Shown: one piece after another, positions 41,338-50,638 of the stretch
Layout of the letters: each line of letters begins with the position of its first letter
How positions within the stretch are numbered: position 1 is the first letter of the stretch
DNA from: Anaerolineales bacterium
GTDB lineage: Bacteria; Chloroflexota; Anaerolineae; JAAEKA01
DNA length: 64,000 nucleotides
Assembly: GCA_020634615.1 (NCBI GenBank)
Contig: JACKBI010000008.1
Location: 62,001 to 126,000, forward strand
Direction of reading: 5' to 3'
Translations under genes and position numbers: made by a program
The notes under the pieces: generated by a model
What the model was told of the DNA's origin: nothing
What the model saw: only the letters and a program-made list of their open reading frames with translations
The model's database searches: none

Positions 41338-42990
41338 ATGACTAGCAAGATGACAACACCGCCCATGTGGCTTTACGATACGACCTTGCGCGATGGCACG
41401 CAAGGCGAAGGGATCAATTTTTCGTGCGAGGACAAGCTGCGAATCGCGCGCAAGCTGGACGACCTGGGCATTCATTACATCGAAGGCGGCTGGCCCGGCT
41501 CGAATCCCAAGGACATTGAGTTCTTCCAGCGCGCCCAGGGCGAGCTGCAACTGCGCCAGGCGCGCGTGGCTGCCTTTGGCAGCACGTGCCGCGCCGGCGT
41601 CGATCCGGCCGATGATCCGCAGATCCAGCTTCTGGTGGACGCCGGCACGCCGGTCATCACCATCTTTGGCAAGACGTGGGATCTGCACGTTACCGAGGTG
41701 TTGCGGACGACGTTGGAAGAGAATCTGCGCATGATCGGCGATAGCGTGGCCTATCTGAAACAGCACTGCGACGAGTTCGTCTATGACGCCGAGCACTTCT
41801 TCGACGGCTACAAGGCAAATCCTGAATATGCCCTGGCCACGCTCAAGGCAGCCGCGGACAACGGCGCGGACGCCCTGGTGTTGTGCGACACCAACGGCGG
41901 CGCGCTGTACTGGGATGTCGGCCATGCCGTGCAGGATGTCCGCCTGTATCTGAACGCGATCGGCTACCGCGGTGTGCTCGGCATTCACACGCACAACGAT
42001 GGCGACGTGGGCGTTGCCAACGCGTTGGAGGGGATACGTCAAGGGTGTACGCATGTGCAGGGGACCATCAACGGCTATGGCGAGCGTTGCGGAAACAGCA
42101 ACCTGACCAGCATCATCGCCAATCTTAAACTCAAGATGGGCGTCGATTGCATAACCGATGCCGAACTGGCCAACCTCAGCAGCACGGCGCATTTTGTGGC
42201 CGAACTGGCCAACGTCAAACTGTCGGCGCACACCCCCTTCCTGGGATATTCGGCTTTCGCGCACAAGGGAGGCACCCACGTCAACGCGGTGGTCAAGCTG
42301 GAACAGAGCTACCAGCATATCGATCCGACGCTGGTGGGCAACCAGAAACGGGTGGTGGTCAGTGAACTCAGCGGCAAGGATAACATCGCTGTCAAGCGGG
42401 ACGAGTATGGTCTGAACGGGATCAATCGCGAGCAGGAACGCGCCGTGTTACAGCAGATCAAGGAACTGGAGAACCACGGCTATTCCTTCGAAGCCTCGGA
42501 AGCTTCGGTTGATCTGCTGCTGCGCCGTGCTCAGCCCGGTTACAAGAAACCTTTTGAGCTGATCGACTTCACCACGGCCGTTGACAATCGCCGCGGGCGC
42601 GGCCTCTTTTCCGAAGCTACGGTCAAGGTTGATATCGAAGGACATGTCTTTCATGAGGTAGCGGAGGGCAACGGACCGGTCAACGCGCTCAACCTGGCGC
42701 TGCGCAAGGCGCTGGAGCGCTTCTATCCCAATCTGCGAACGGTGCATCTGGCCGATTACAAGGTGCGCATTTTGGATACCCATCGGGCTACCGCTGCCAC
42801 TACGCGGGTGCTGATCGACTTCAGCGACGGCATCGACACCTGGAGCACCGTTGGCGCCAGCGCCAACATCATCGAAGCCAGTTGGCAGGCCCTGTCCGAT
42901 GGGCTGGAATACGCGCTGACCGGCTTGAACCGGAACAGCGGCGTTGTGGTACAATCGGAGCCGCCCGAACTGGCAGAGCGTGCTACGTGA
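41338..42990 (+). CDS. cimA: Citramalate synthase CimA
   Basis: Condenses acetyl-CoA and pyruvate to (R)-citramalate, starting the threonine-independent route to 2-ketobutyrate and isoleucine. 550 residues. The barrel has 'LYDTTLRDGTQGEGINFS' (D14, R18, D19), 'GIHTHNDGDVGVANAL' and 'INGYGERCGNSNLTS'; 'HYIEGGWPGSNPKD' is typical of CimA rather than LeuA. A LeuA-dimer-type regulatory domain fills about 395-530. The ATG at 41338 has GGAGGA upstream. The 235-nt gap before it includes a hairpin (GGGTGCG / CGCACCC, about 41199-41233) without a T tract. LeuC/LeuD/LeuB upstream can process citramalate. Confidence 0.93.
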   Translation: MTSKMTTPPMWLYDTTLRDGTQGEGINFSCEDKLRIARKLDDLGIHYIEGGWPGSNPKDIEFFQRAQGELQLRQARVAAFGSTCRAGVDPADDPQIQLLVDAGTPVITIFGKTWDLHVTEVLRTTLEENLRMIGDSVAYLKQHCDEFVYDAEHFFDGYKANPEYALATLKAAADNGADALVLCDTNGGALYWDVGHAVQDVRLYLNAIGYRGVLGIHTHNDGDVGVANALEGIRQGCTHVQGTINGYGERCGNSNLTSIIANLKLKMGVDCITDAELANLSSTAHFVAELANVKLSAHTPFLGYSAFAHKGGTHVNAVVKLEQSYQHIDPTLVGNQKRVVVSELSGKDNIAVKRDEYGLNGINREQERAVLQQIKELENHGYSFEASEASVDLLLRRAQPGYKKPFELIDFTTAVDNRRGRGLFSEATVKVDIEGHVFHEVAEGNGPVNALNLALRKALERFYPNLRTVHLADYKVRILDTHRATAATTRVLIDFSDGIDTWSTVGASANIIEASWQALSDGLEYALTGLNRNSGVVVQSEPPELAERAT

Positions 42991-43047
42991 CAGCGGGACG
43001 CTCATCGAAAGGTCATTGAGGCTTCAGCGAACACTCAGGCGATCGTC

Positions 43048-43209
43048 ATGCGAAGCCCGCCCGACCGTAAAACGGATCGGGCTACGAAATGGAAGACCCT
43101 GCGGGCCTGTATCCCAGCCCTGATAGATCTTACACTTTGTAGCCGGATGGCCTTGGCCTCCGGCGGGCCTCTTGAAACACGACAAACTCAACCCTGGAGG
43201 TATTTGTGA
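43048..43209 (+). other. Possible 53-codon leader ORF before ilvD
   Basis: ATG at 43048, TGA at 43207-43209, overlapping the GTG of ilvD by 4 nt (GTGA). The ribosome site is weak and the composition is not branched-chain-rich. The RNA here can fold (AGCCCG / CGGGCT at 43053-43082; GCCGGA / TCCGGC near 43141-43163). It may be chance, or a coupling ORF. Confidence 0.25.
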
Positions 43210-44921
43210 TCCAACCAACCAACGGCAGAAACGGCAGCGGCGCACCGCGTGCCATGCGGTCCGATACCATCAAGCGTGGCATCGAGCGGTCGCCGCACCG
43301 GTCCTTGCTCAAGGCCACCGGTGTCACCGACGCCGACATGGACAAGCCCTTTATCGCCATCGCCAACTCCTACGTGGACATTGTGCCCGGTCACGTGCAT
43401 CTGCAAGCCTTCGGCGAAGTGGTGCGCCAGGCGGTGCGCGAAGCTGGCGGGGTGCCCTTCATGTTCAACACCATCGGTGTGGACGACGGCATCGCGATGG
43501 GCCACTTTGGCATGAAGTACAGCCTGCCCAGTCGTGAGATCATTGCCGACTCGGTGGAGACGATGATCGCCGCCCATTGTTTCGACGGCATGATCTGCAT
43601 CCCCAACTGCGACAAAATCACTCCCGGTATGTTGATGGGCGCGATGCGGGTTGATGTGCCGACCATTTTTGTCAGCGGCGGCCCCATGCGTGCCGGCGTG
43701 ACGGCCAGCGGCAAGGTGGTGGACCTGATCTCCGTCTTTGAGGGCGTGGGCGCTTATCAGAGCGGTACGATCACAGCGGAGGAATTGAAGCAGATCGAGG
43801 ATGTTGCCTGCCCGACCTGCGGCTCATGTTCCGGTATGTTCACCGCCAACTCGATGAACTGCCTGTGTGAAGCGCTTGGCATGGCGCTGCCGGGCAACGG
43901 CACCATCCTGGCGGTCGATCCGCGGCGCGAGGAACTGGCCCGCGCGGCTGCCCGCCAGCTTATGACCCTGGTGGCGATGGACCTGACGCCGCGCCAGATC
44001 GTCACGGCAGCGGCTCTGGACAATGCCATGGCGCTGGACGTGGCCATGGGTGGCAGCACCAACACGGTCTTGCATACACTGGCCATCGCCCATGAGGCGG
44101 GAGTTGATTATCCGCTGAGCCGTGTCAACGAGGTCAGCCGGCGCACGCCGAATCTGTGCAAGGTCAGCCCGTCGAGCCATTACCATGTGGAGGATGTGGA
44201 CGCGGCCGGCGGCGTCAGTGCGATTCTGGCGGAGCTTGCTCAGAAGCCCGGCGCGCTGAATCTGGACGCACTCACGGTCACCGGTCAGACGCTGGGCGAA
44301 AACATCGCTGCCTCGCGTTCACTGGATGTCGAGTGTATTCGCACCCTGGATAATCCCTACAGCGCCGATGGCGGCCTGGCCATCCTGTTTGGCAACCTGG
44401 CGCCCGAAGGCGGCGTCGTGAAAGCAGCCGGCGTGCTGCCGGCCATGATGCAACACACCGGCCCGGCGGTCATCTACGAAAGCCAGGAAGAGGCCGTGGA
44501 TGGCATTCGTGCCGGCGAAGTCAAGGCCGGCGATGTGGTGGTGATCCGCTACGAGGGTCCGAAAGGCGGGCCGGGCATGCAAGAGATGCTTGCACCGACG
44601 TCCTACCTGATGGGTCAGGGGCTTGGCAGCACGGTTGCGCTGATTACCGACGGCAGGTTTAGCGGCGGCACGCGCGGTTCATGTGTCGGCCACGTCTCAC
44701 CCGAGGCAGCGGCCGGTGGGCCGATAGCGCTTATCGAGCCGGGCGACATGATCACTGTTGACATCCCCGCTCGCAGTTTGCACCTGCACGTCAGCGAGGA
44801 AGAATTGGCGCGGCGGCGCAGCGTTTGGCAGCCACTAGTGCGGCCCGGCTTGCCCAGCTATCTGCAGCGCTATGCAAAGCTGGTAACCAGCGGCAGCCAG
44901 GGTGCAGTGCTGGCGTGGTAA
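43206..44921 (+). CDS. ilvD: Dihydroxy-acid dehydratase IlvD
   Basis: Iron-sulfur enzyme that dehydrates dihydroxy acids to the 2-keto acids of valine/leucine and isoleucine. 571 residues. Family motifs: 'CIPNCDKITPGMLMGAMR' (C131, C135), 'CPTCGSCSGMFTANSMNCL', 'GGSTNTVLH' and 'TDGRFSGGTRG'. The GTG at 43206 follows CTGGAGG. It completes the common ilv steps started by ilvB and ilvC 15 kb upstream. ilvE is not in the window. Confidence 0.97.
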   Translation: MIQPTNGRNGSGAPRAMRSDTIKRGIERSPHRSLLKATGVTDADMDKPFIAIANSYVDIVPGHVHLQAFGEVVRQAVREAGGVPFMFNTIGVDDGIAMGHFGMKYSLPSREIIADSVETMIAAHCFDGMICIPNCDKITPGMLMGAMRVDVPTIFVSGGPMRAGVTASGKVVDLISVFEGVGAYQSGTITAEELKQIEDVACPTCGSCSGMFTANSMNCLCEALGMALPGNGTILAVDPRREELARAAARQLMTLVAMDLTPRQIVTAAALDNAMALDVAMGGSTNTVLHTLAIAHEAGVDYPLSRVNEVSRRTPNLCKVSPSSHYHVEDVDAAGGVSAILAELAQKPGALNLDALTVTGQTLGENIAASRSLDVECIRTLDNPYSADGGLAILFGNLAPEGGVVKAAGVLPAMMQHTGPAVIYESQEEAVDGIRAGEVKAGDVVVIRYEGPKGGPGMQEMLAPTSYLMGQGLGSTVALITDGRFSGGTRGSCVGHVSPEAAAGGPIALIEPGDMITVDIPARSLHLHVSEEELARRRSVWQPLVRPGLPSYLQRYAKLVTSGSQGAVLAW

Positions 44922-44926
44922 CTGAG

Positions 44927-45586
44927 ATGCACACAGCGGCGTTTTTTGACATGGATCGCACGCTGTTGAGCGACAGCTCAACCCTGTTGTGGATCCGGTA
45001 CATGCGTGAGCGCGGCGAGCTACCGCTGAACTACATCCTGCGCTTTGTGGGCGCGATGGTGCGCTACCAGTTGGGTCAACTGGACATGGTGGAGATGACG
45101 CGCCGCCTGGCTAAGGACCTGGCAGGTGAATCCGAGGCGCAGCGGGCAATGTCAACGCGGCGCTGGGTGGCTGAACAGGTGGTCAACTTCGTCGCGCCCG
45201 AGGCGCAACGCTGGCTGGACGCACATCGCAAGCGCGGCCACCGCGTCGCCATGATCACCGCATCGCCTGCGTACACGGCCACGGCGCTGGCGGAGTTCCT
45301 GGAGATACCGGATGAGGATGTGATGGCGACCCGTTTCGAGGTCCGCAACGGCCGCTTTACCGGCTTGATGCTGGAGCCGATGGTGATTGGTCCTGGCAAG
45401 CTGGCCGCCGCACAGGCGTATGCTGCACGGCACGACATCGATCTTGGCGCAAGCTTCTTTTACACTGACAGTATTGCCGACCTGGCATTGCTGGAGCAGG
45501 TGGGGCACCCGGTGGCGGTCAATCCCGACCGGCCGCTGCTGAAAGTGGCAGAAGAACGCGGCTGGGACATCGTTCGGTTCTATTAG
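44927..45586 (+). CDS. HAD-IB family phosphatase, SerB-like
   Basis: A 219-residue HAD hydrolase of subfamily IB. Motif I 'FFDMDRTLL' has D8 and D10; motif II 'AMITASPAYTATALAEFL'; motif III/IV 'FFYTDSIADLALLEQVGHPVAVNPDRPL' has the metal Asp. The pattern fits the SerB-like group (phosphoserine phosphatase-like), but many members have other or unknown substrates. The ATG at 44927 begins 'MHTAAFFDMDRT'; it is 5 nt after the ilvD stop, so co-transcribed. Confidence 0.88.
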   Translation: MHTAAFFDMDRTLLSDSSTLLWIRYMRERGELPLNYILRFVGAMVRYQLGQLDMVEMTRRLAKDLAGESEAQRAMSTRRWVAEQVVNFVAPEAQRWLDAHRKRGHRVAMITASPAYTATALAEFLEIPDEDVMATRFEVRNGRFTGLMLEPMVIGPGKLAAAQAYAARHDIDLGASFFYTDSIADLALLEQVGHPVAVNPDRPLLKVAEERGWDIVRFY

Positions 45587-45691
45587 TCTCCGAGGAACGC
45601 TGCTGGTCTTCACAGGAATGACGAAGAGTGAAGGCTAATTGGCCGTCCGTCGACGCTCAGCTGAGACCATGCACTATGTGCACAACCATGG

Positions 45692-48600
45692 CTACTGCGA
45701 TTGCGCGGAAGGCAGATATTGCCAGTGGCAGGCGTTTGCTGCGCCGGGCGTCGGCAGGTAGTGGAAGCTCCAGGTTCCATCGACGAGGGGACACAGGCCA
45801 AATGAGACGTCGGTTGTCTGTGGGCCAAACTCGAGTGTACTGACCGGTGTGACACCGTCGGGGGCGAACAACCCGACGGCCTCCCCGTCGGCGCTGAGTT
45901 TGAAATTGGTGTGGAACGGTCCCTGGGTGCCGTCGTCGTCGGCCCAGAAGATGGCCGCTTCGCCAGCAGCAAGAGTGGTTCCATTGGGAATGCGATACTT
46001 GGTGGGCGTGTTGAGCTTGTCGGTCAGATAATATCCGCCCAGGTTGATTGGCTCCTGTGTCAGATTCGTTACCTCGATCCAGTCAGGGAATTCACCTGGT
46101 TCGTCCGGATCCTCGATGGTTGTCTCGTTGTCGGCCATGAACTCGCTGATGGTAACCGGTGGGGGAAGAAAACCAACGGTGTAGTGGTGGGTCAGCACAG
46201 GTGCTGCGACCGGGTGGTAGGACACTCTGGCGTGATCATCCGTGCCGGTGATGTAGTACCTGACGACTGTGCCGGATGGCGTTGCCGGAATTTGCCCCGC
46301 GTACAATCCATCATTGCGTGCACCGTCGTCGTGGTGCCCGTCATCGTACATCGGGACGGTGACGGATGTCTGGCCGACGATGTATGTAAGCTCGGCGTTG
46401 ACGACCTGCCCGTCATCAACAAGCCTGGCGCGGACAGTGACGTCATTGCCGGTTTGTGGATAGTCAGGTTGGTGTGAAACGTTTGAGATCACCGGTGCGG
46501 GCAGGCGATTCGGCTGACCGGGCGAGGGGTGGGTGAATGGTTCGGCAGCGCCGCTCTGGTCAGGAAAGCGCGCCATTGAGACGTCGATCGGCAATGGCGG
46601 GAAGGCAAATGTGTCCAGACGAGTGACGCCGTCAGCTGCTGTCAGCAAGAGCTGGCCTCCGTTGCCATAAAGCGCGAAGTTCACGTGATCGTGCCCCTGC
46701 TGCGGTTCGTTGTCAGCCCAGATGACCAACCCGCTAAGGGCTGGTACCATCGTGCCGTCTGCGAAGCGAAACCGTTTCGGAACGGCAGCGCTGTCACTGA
46801 TGTACATGCCACCCAAGTCGACCGGTTCGACGCCCGCGTTGAAGATCTCAAACCATGGTTCTGCCTCACCGTCGGCAGGGTCGATCAGTGTGCTGACATT
46901 GCGCGGCATGGCTTCATTGATGGCGAGGTAAGTGTCGCGAGCCGGCACGTACGCAGGCACGGCGTTGCGCAGATAATCGATGCGCCTGTTTACGCGGATC
47001 TGGATGTTATTGAGGTCTAGCAAGACAGCGTCGTTGTCCTCGCGGTGGGTTTTCCAGATGTCACGCTCCAGGTCGAACCATGCCTCCGCCCGGATTTGTG
47101 CCAGCCGGTTCGCCATGGCTGCCGATGAGAACGCGCCATCGATCAACTCCAGGATACGATCGCCGTAGTAACGCCGGTACTGAGGCACCTCCAGCATGCG
47201 CGTCAGCAAGACATTGACTTGTGTGCCGTAAGCCGGGTTGCTTGCCGTGCCGTAGTCCAGTGCGAGATTACCATCGCGGAAGGTCACATCGTTGTCCCAC
47301 GGCAGTGTCTGCCACTTCCCACCAGCTGTGGACGAGATCAAGAGATACTGGTGAGTAGCGTCCAAATCGTTGGTGAACGTCGTGACTGCCTGGTAGTTGA
47401 GGAACTCCGCAACGTCGAGCACGTCTGCTATCGCTGCTGCAAACTCGTCGTCGGGTGTACGGTTGACGACCGCAGCGAAGTTGTACAGATCCTCCGTGTT
47501 GCGACCAGCAAGGACTTCGTTGCTGCAGCTCGGTTCGGTATCCAATCCATCGAGGCACTTGAACACATCTCCAAACGGATCACGGCCAGTTCGACGCAGG
47601 AATTCGGCGTCGGGATTCTCAACTTGAGTGAACATCCCGATGAAGCGCCCGTTCAGGTCGACGTCAACAAAACTGGCGGCGAGCGGTCGGACGCCCGCGT
47701 CTGCAAACAAACCATAGACCAATTTGTCGCGGATGCTGGCGGGATCATATCCTTCGCCGTTCAACAGCAGCGTCTGCTGGCCCGAATAAGCAAACGGTTC
47801 TCTGGACTCAAGTTTCCACGATTTCTTGTTGGAGTACTGGGTGGAGCGACCACGATATTCAGCTTCGACGGAGTAAGTTTGGCCCCCTTGCTCCAGGACT
47901 GCCGGAACTTCGACATTGGCGACTGGGTCGATGTTAAGCGCCATCAGATCGTCCGGAGCGATGGTCATCCGAAACACAGGCAACGACGTTGCGCCGTAGT
48001 CGAGTACCGTCGCACATTGCCCCGGACTTTGTGCGCTTTCGTTGCCAAACACATCGACACTGCTGATTCGATAGCAGCCCATTGCACTGATGGCCAGCTC
48101 TCGGTCGAAGTAGCGGTTCACAGGTGTGGGCGTCGCAGTGATTCGCACGTACGGGCCGGCGATGCTGTTTGACCGGTATACGTGATAGCCGGCGACATCG
48201 TCTTCCGCGCCGGCTGGCCAATGAAGCAGGGTCTCTCCATATCCACCGACCAGTTTCACGGGTGATGGTGCGGCAGGCGGCTGGGTGTCCGGGGCTCGTC
48301 GCGAAACCCGGATCGCGTTGACCAGCGTCTCGCCTGTCCCGGCTACCAGCGTGAGATTAAGCTGCCGGTCCTGGACATCGACTGCGAAGCGTATGCGCAT
48401 TGCATAGTCGTGCTGTACCAGCGAATATAGGTCGAGGTTCGAGACCTTTGGCTGGTTCTCGGCGCGTACGCTGAATACACGCAAACCTGGTCCATGAATG
48501 CGAACCTCGGCCAGATTCAGTTCAACCAGATAGGTGCCGTTTACCACGTCAAAGCGGTATTCCTGCACCCCTGAGCGTCCGGTACGATAGAGCCTGTCGT

Positions 48601-49048
48601 CGGTGGTATTGTTGATGTCTTCCCATTGGGCATTACTGGTCACTGCTGTTCCGCCGATGTAGCCAACTCCGGCGTAGCTGGAATATGGGTGATCCTCGAT
48701 GTATTGCTGGCCGTTCGCTAAGGTGATGGCTGGCCCGCCGCTATTGATGCCGATGGGTACGGTAACGGGGTGAAAGCCGGGTTTCGCGACGAGGGGTAAG
48801 TATAAGCGAAATTCGGAGGCGTTGGTGCCAGTTGTTTGAGCTGATACACAACCAGGGTCGGTTTCAGGGTTGCATTCGGCATTATTCAGCACAGAAATTT
48901 CGGCAGCAGGCATTTGCGTCATTTCCTGCGAACATTCAGTAGCATCGGCTGTGGTGGACATGCACGGTTGTGCCGAGGTTGGTTCAGCGCCTTGCAGCCA
49001 CAGACTTAGGACAATCGCAATAATGGTTGAAACTTGTGCTATTCTCAT
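45692..49048 (-). CDS. Secreted CotH-kinase protein with malectin and lamin-tail domains
   Basis: A 1118-residue exported protein with signal peptide (about 1-26). A linker with 'FRLYLPLVAKPG' (about 80-91) precedes a malectin-like carbohydrate-binding domain (about 97-250), an FnIII-like domain (about 258-345) and a CotH kinase domain (about 355-700; 'EYRGRSTQYSNKKSWKLE', 'LNGEGYDPASIRDKLVY', 'MFTQVENPDAEFL', 'LPWDNDVTF'). Two lamin-tail-type domains follow (about 735-860 and 990-1105, 'INEAMPRN', 'ISEFMADNETTIEDPDEPGEFPDWIEV'), separated by an Ig-like module. CotH proteins are protein kinases in spore coats and effectors; substrates here are unknown. A GGGAGGGAA site precedes the ATG. Confidence 0.9.
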   Translation of the reverse strand: MRIAQVSTIIAIVLSLWLQGAEPTSAQPCMSTTADATECSQEMTQMPAAEISVLNNAECNPETDPGCVSAQTTGTNASEFRLYLPLVAKPGFHPVTVPIGINSGGPAITLANGQQYIEDHPYSSYAGVGYIGGTAVTSNAQWEDINNTTDDRLYRTGRSGVQEYRFDVVNGTYLVELNLAEVRIHGPGLRVFSVRAENQPKVSNLDLYSLVQHDYAMRIRFAVDVQDRQLNLTLVAGTGETLVNAIRVSRRAPDTQPPAAPSPVKLVGGYGETLLHWPAGAEDDVAGYHVYRSNSIAGPYVRITATPTPVNRYFDRELAISAMGCYRISSVDVFGNESAQSPGQCATVLDYGATSLPVFRMTIAPDDLMALNIDPVANVEVPAVLEQGGQTYSVEAEYRGRSTQYSNKKSWKLESREPFAYSGQQTLLLNGEGYDPASIRDKLVYGLFADAGVRPLAASFVDVDLNGRFIGMFTQVENPDAEFLRRTGRDPFGDVFKCLDGLDTEPSCSNEVLAGRNTEDLYNFAAVVNRTPDDEFAAAIADVLDVAEFLNYQAVTTFTNDLDATHQYLLISSTAGGKWQTLPWDNDVTFRDGNLALDYGTASNPAYGTQVNVLLTRMLEVPQYRRYYGDRILELIDGAFSSAAMANRLAQIRAEAWFDLERDIWKTHREDNDAVLLDLNNIQIRVNRRIDYLRNAVPAYVPARDTYLAINEAMPRNVSTLIDPADGEAEPWFEIFNAGVEPVDLGGMYISDSAAVPKRFRFADGTMVPALSGLVIWADNEPQQGHDHVNFALYGNGGQLLLTAADGVTRLDTFAFPPLPIDVSMARFPDQSGAAEPFTHPSPGQPNRLPAPVISNVSHQPDYPQTGNDVTVRARLVDDGQVVNAELTYIVGQTSVTVPMYDDGHHDDGARNDGLYAGQIPATPSGTVVRYYITGTDDHARVSYHPVAAPVLTHHYTVGFLPPPVTISEFMADNETTIEDPDEPGEFPDWIEVTNLTQEPINLGGYYLTDKLNTPTKYRIPNGTTLAAGEAAIFWADDDGTQGPFHTNFKLSADGEAVGLFAPDGVTPVSTLEFGPQTTDVSFGLCPLVDGTWSFHYLPTPGAANACHWQYLPSAQSQ

Positions 49049-49094
49049 TGGTTATTCCCTCCCGCTGGTTTTCACCCGTTAGCATGCAGGTTTG

Positions 49095-49137
49095 AAAAAA
49101 AGAGCGCTGATCCGGTTGCTTGTCCGGTCAGCGCTCT
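49095..49137 (-). terminator. Intrinsic terminator of the sigma factor operon
   Basis: AGAGCGCTGA (49101-49110) pairs with TCAGCGCTCT (49128-49137). On the minus strand the stem is followed by TTTTTT (from 49095-49100). Confidence 0.9.
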
Positions 49138-49147
49138 TGGCGATCCT

Positions 49148-49417
49148 CTATGAGGTCTTCCACGTAGTATACGTGTAGCTAAACACGTTGGGGTTGCGCG
49201 GCGGCGGCTCCGCCGGTCGCGGTGCTCGCGTCCAGGCTGCTACCGGTTGTCCGGCGTCGAGGTTCGGCGGCGCGCTGCTTCCCTGAGTCGGCTTGCCGCG
49301 GCTCTCGGACCGGTTACGAGACTGAGACGGGCGGCGCCTGCGGCGACGAACCACCTTGGTCTGTTCACGCTGTGGATTCGGTTGATCTGGTTTAGCGGAC
49401 GAAGTCTGTTTAGGCAT
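49148..49417 (-). CDS. Arg-rich small protein downstream of the sigma factor
   Basis: An 89-residue, very basic, probably disordered protein with the cluster 'KVVRRRRRRPSQSRNRSESR' and a Pro-rich second half. It starts 9 nt after the sigma factor stop and ends just before a strong terminator, so it is very likely transcribed with it. No family is recognised. The charge suggests nucleic-acid binding, but that is only an inference. The frame is intact and bounded by clear signals, which argues that the gene is real. Confidence 0.6.
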   Translation of the reverse strand: MPKQTSSAKPDQPNPQREQTKVVRRRRRRPSQSRNRSESRGKPTQGSSAPPNLDAGQPVAAWTRAPRPAEPPPRNPNVFSYTYTTWKTS

Positions 49418-49426
49418 GGAAGCTTT

Positions 49427-50602
49427 CTACAGGTAGTCGCGCAGCTGTCGGCTGCGGCTCGGGTGGCGCAATCTGGCCAGCGCTTCTTGCTCAATCTGGC
49501 GAATTCGCTCGCGGGTTAATCCGAACATCTCGCCCACTTCCTGCAGTGTGTAGGTGTGGCCGTCCAGCAACCCGTAGCGCAAGCGCAAGATACGCTCCTC
49601 ACGCGGCTGCAACGTGTCCAGCAGGTCGTCGAGCTTCGAGCGCAGCAACGCCTGTTCGGCGCGCTCGGAAGGCTCCGGGCTGTCATCGTCCTCGATGAAC
49701 TGACCCAGTGTGCTCTCTTCCTCTTCACCGACCGGCTGTTCCAGCGAAAGGGGACGCACTGCTGTGCGCAGGTAACGGTGGACGCGCTCGGCAGGCAGGT
49801 CCAGGGCCTCTGCCAGTTCTTCCGGCGTCGGCTCGCGACCCAGCGTCTGTTCCATTTCCTGGCTTGTGCGGCGCAGCTTGAGCAGTTTCTCGCTCATGTG
49901 GACTGGCAGACGGATAGTGCGTCCCTGATCGGATACGGCGCGGCTCACCGCCTGGCGAATCCACCAGGTTGCATAGGTGCTGAATTTGTAGCCGCGGTCA
50001 GGATCGAACTTATCCACTGCCCGCATGAGACCCAGATTGCCCTCCTGGATCAGATCCAGGAACGGTACACCGTGACCGATGTAGCGTTTGGCAACGCTGA
50101 TGACCAACCGGCTGTTGGACTCGATCATGCGCCGGCGGGCCTGCTGGCCAAGTTCAGCGGCAGCCTCAAGATCGGCGCGCTCGACCGGGGTCTGGAATGC
50201 ACCGCGGGCCAGCTTGCGGCCGGCAGCCTTGCCAGACACGACTCGACCGGCAAGTAACTTCTCTTCATCGGCCGTGAGGAGCGGGTGTGCGCCCATCTGC
50301 CGGAAATAGAGATCCACCGCATCGCGCGCCAAAGCAAGGTCGTCCTCGTCCTTGGCCGAGATCACCCGGCTTGGCGGCAACTCCACTTCTTCATCCGCGT
50401 CTTCTGATTGGTCCTGCACCGGAATATCCAGCTCACGGAGCTTGGAGAAGAGATCCTCCAAAACGTCCAATCTTTCTTCTATTTCGGGAAGCGCCTCGAG
50501 AATCTCGTCGTAGGTAATAAAGCCTTGGCGTGATGCTCGCTCCAGCAACTCTGCCAGGGACTCCGTTGCTTCGGCGCCTTCCACTACAATGATTTCTTCC
50601 AT
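49427..50602 (-). CDS. sigA: Principal RNA polymerase sigma factor (RpoD/SigA)
   Basis: A 391-residue group 1 (or close group 2) sigma-70. Region 1.2 is 'DAVDLYFRQMGAHPLLTADEEKLLAGRV'; region 2 includes 'SNSRLVISVAKRYIGHGVPFLDLIQEGNLGLMRAVDKFDPDRGYKFSTYATWWIRQAVSRA' with the -10 recognition and melting residues. Region 3 is present, and region 4 has the helix-turn-helix 'TLQEVGEMFGLTRERIRQIEQEALARLRHP' for -35 contact. The N terminus (1-95) is a short acidic region 1.1. It matches the TTGACA/TATAAT promoters seen across the window. A -10-like TATACT (50623-50628 on the minus strand) may be its promoter. Confidence 0.93.
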   Translation of the reverse strand: MEEIIVVEGAEATESLAELLERASRQGFITYDEILEALPEIEERLDVLEDLFSKLRELDIPVQDQSEDADEEVELPPSRVISAKDEDDLALARDAVDLYFRQMGAHPLLTADEEKLLAGRVVSGKAAGRKLARGAFQTPVERADLEAAAELGQQARRRMIESNSRLVISVAKRYIGHGVPFLDLIQEGNLGLMRAVDKFDPDRGYKFSTYATWWIRQAVSRAVSDQGRTIRLPVHMSEKLLKLRRTSQEMEQTLGREPTPEELAEALDLPAERVHRYLRTAVRPLSLEQPVGEEEESTLGQFIEDDDSPEPSERAEQALLRSKLDDLLDTLQPREERILRLRYGLLDGHTYTLQEVGEMFGLTRERIRQIEQEALARLRHPSRSRQLRDYL

Positions 50603-50638
50603 AGTCTCCTGATTGTCGTTCCAGTATACCGCCAGCAG

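Noticed and set aside
47219..48172. 317-codon plus-strand open frame inside the CotH gene
   Set aside because: It is antisense to a continuous multidomain protein and lacks domain features.
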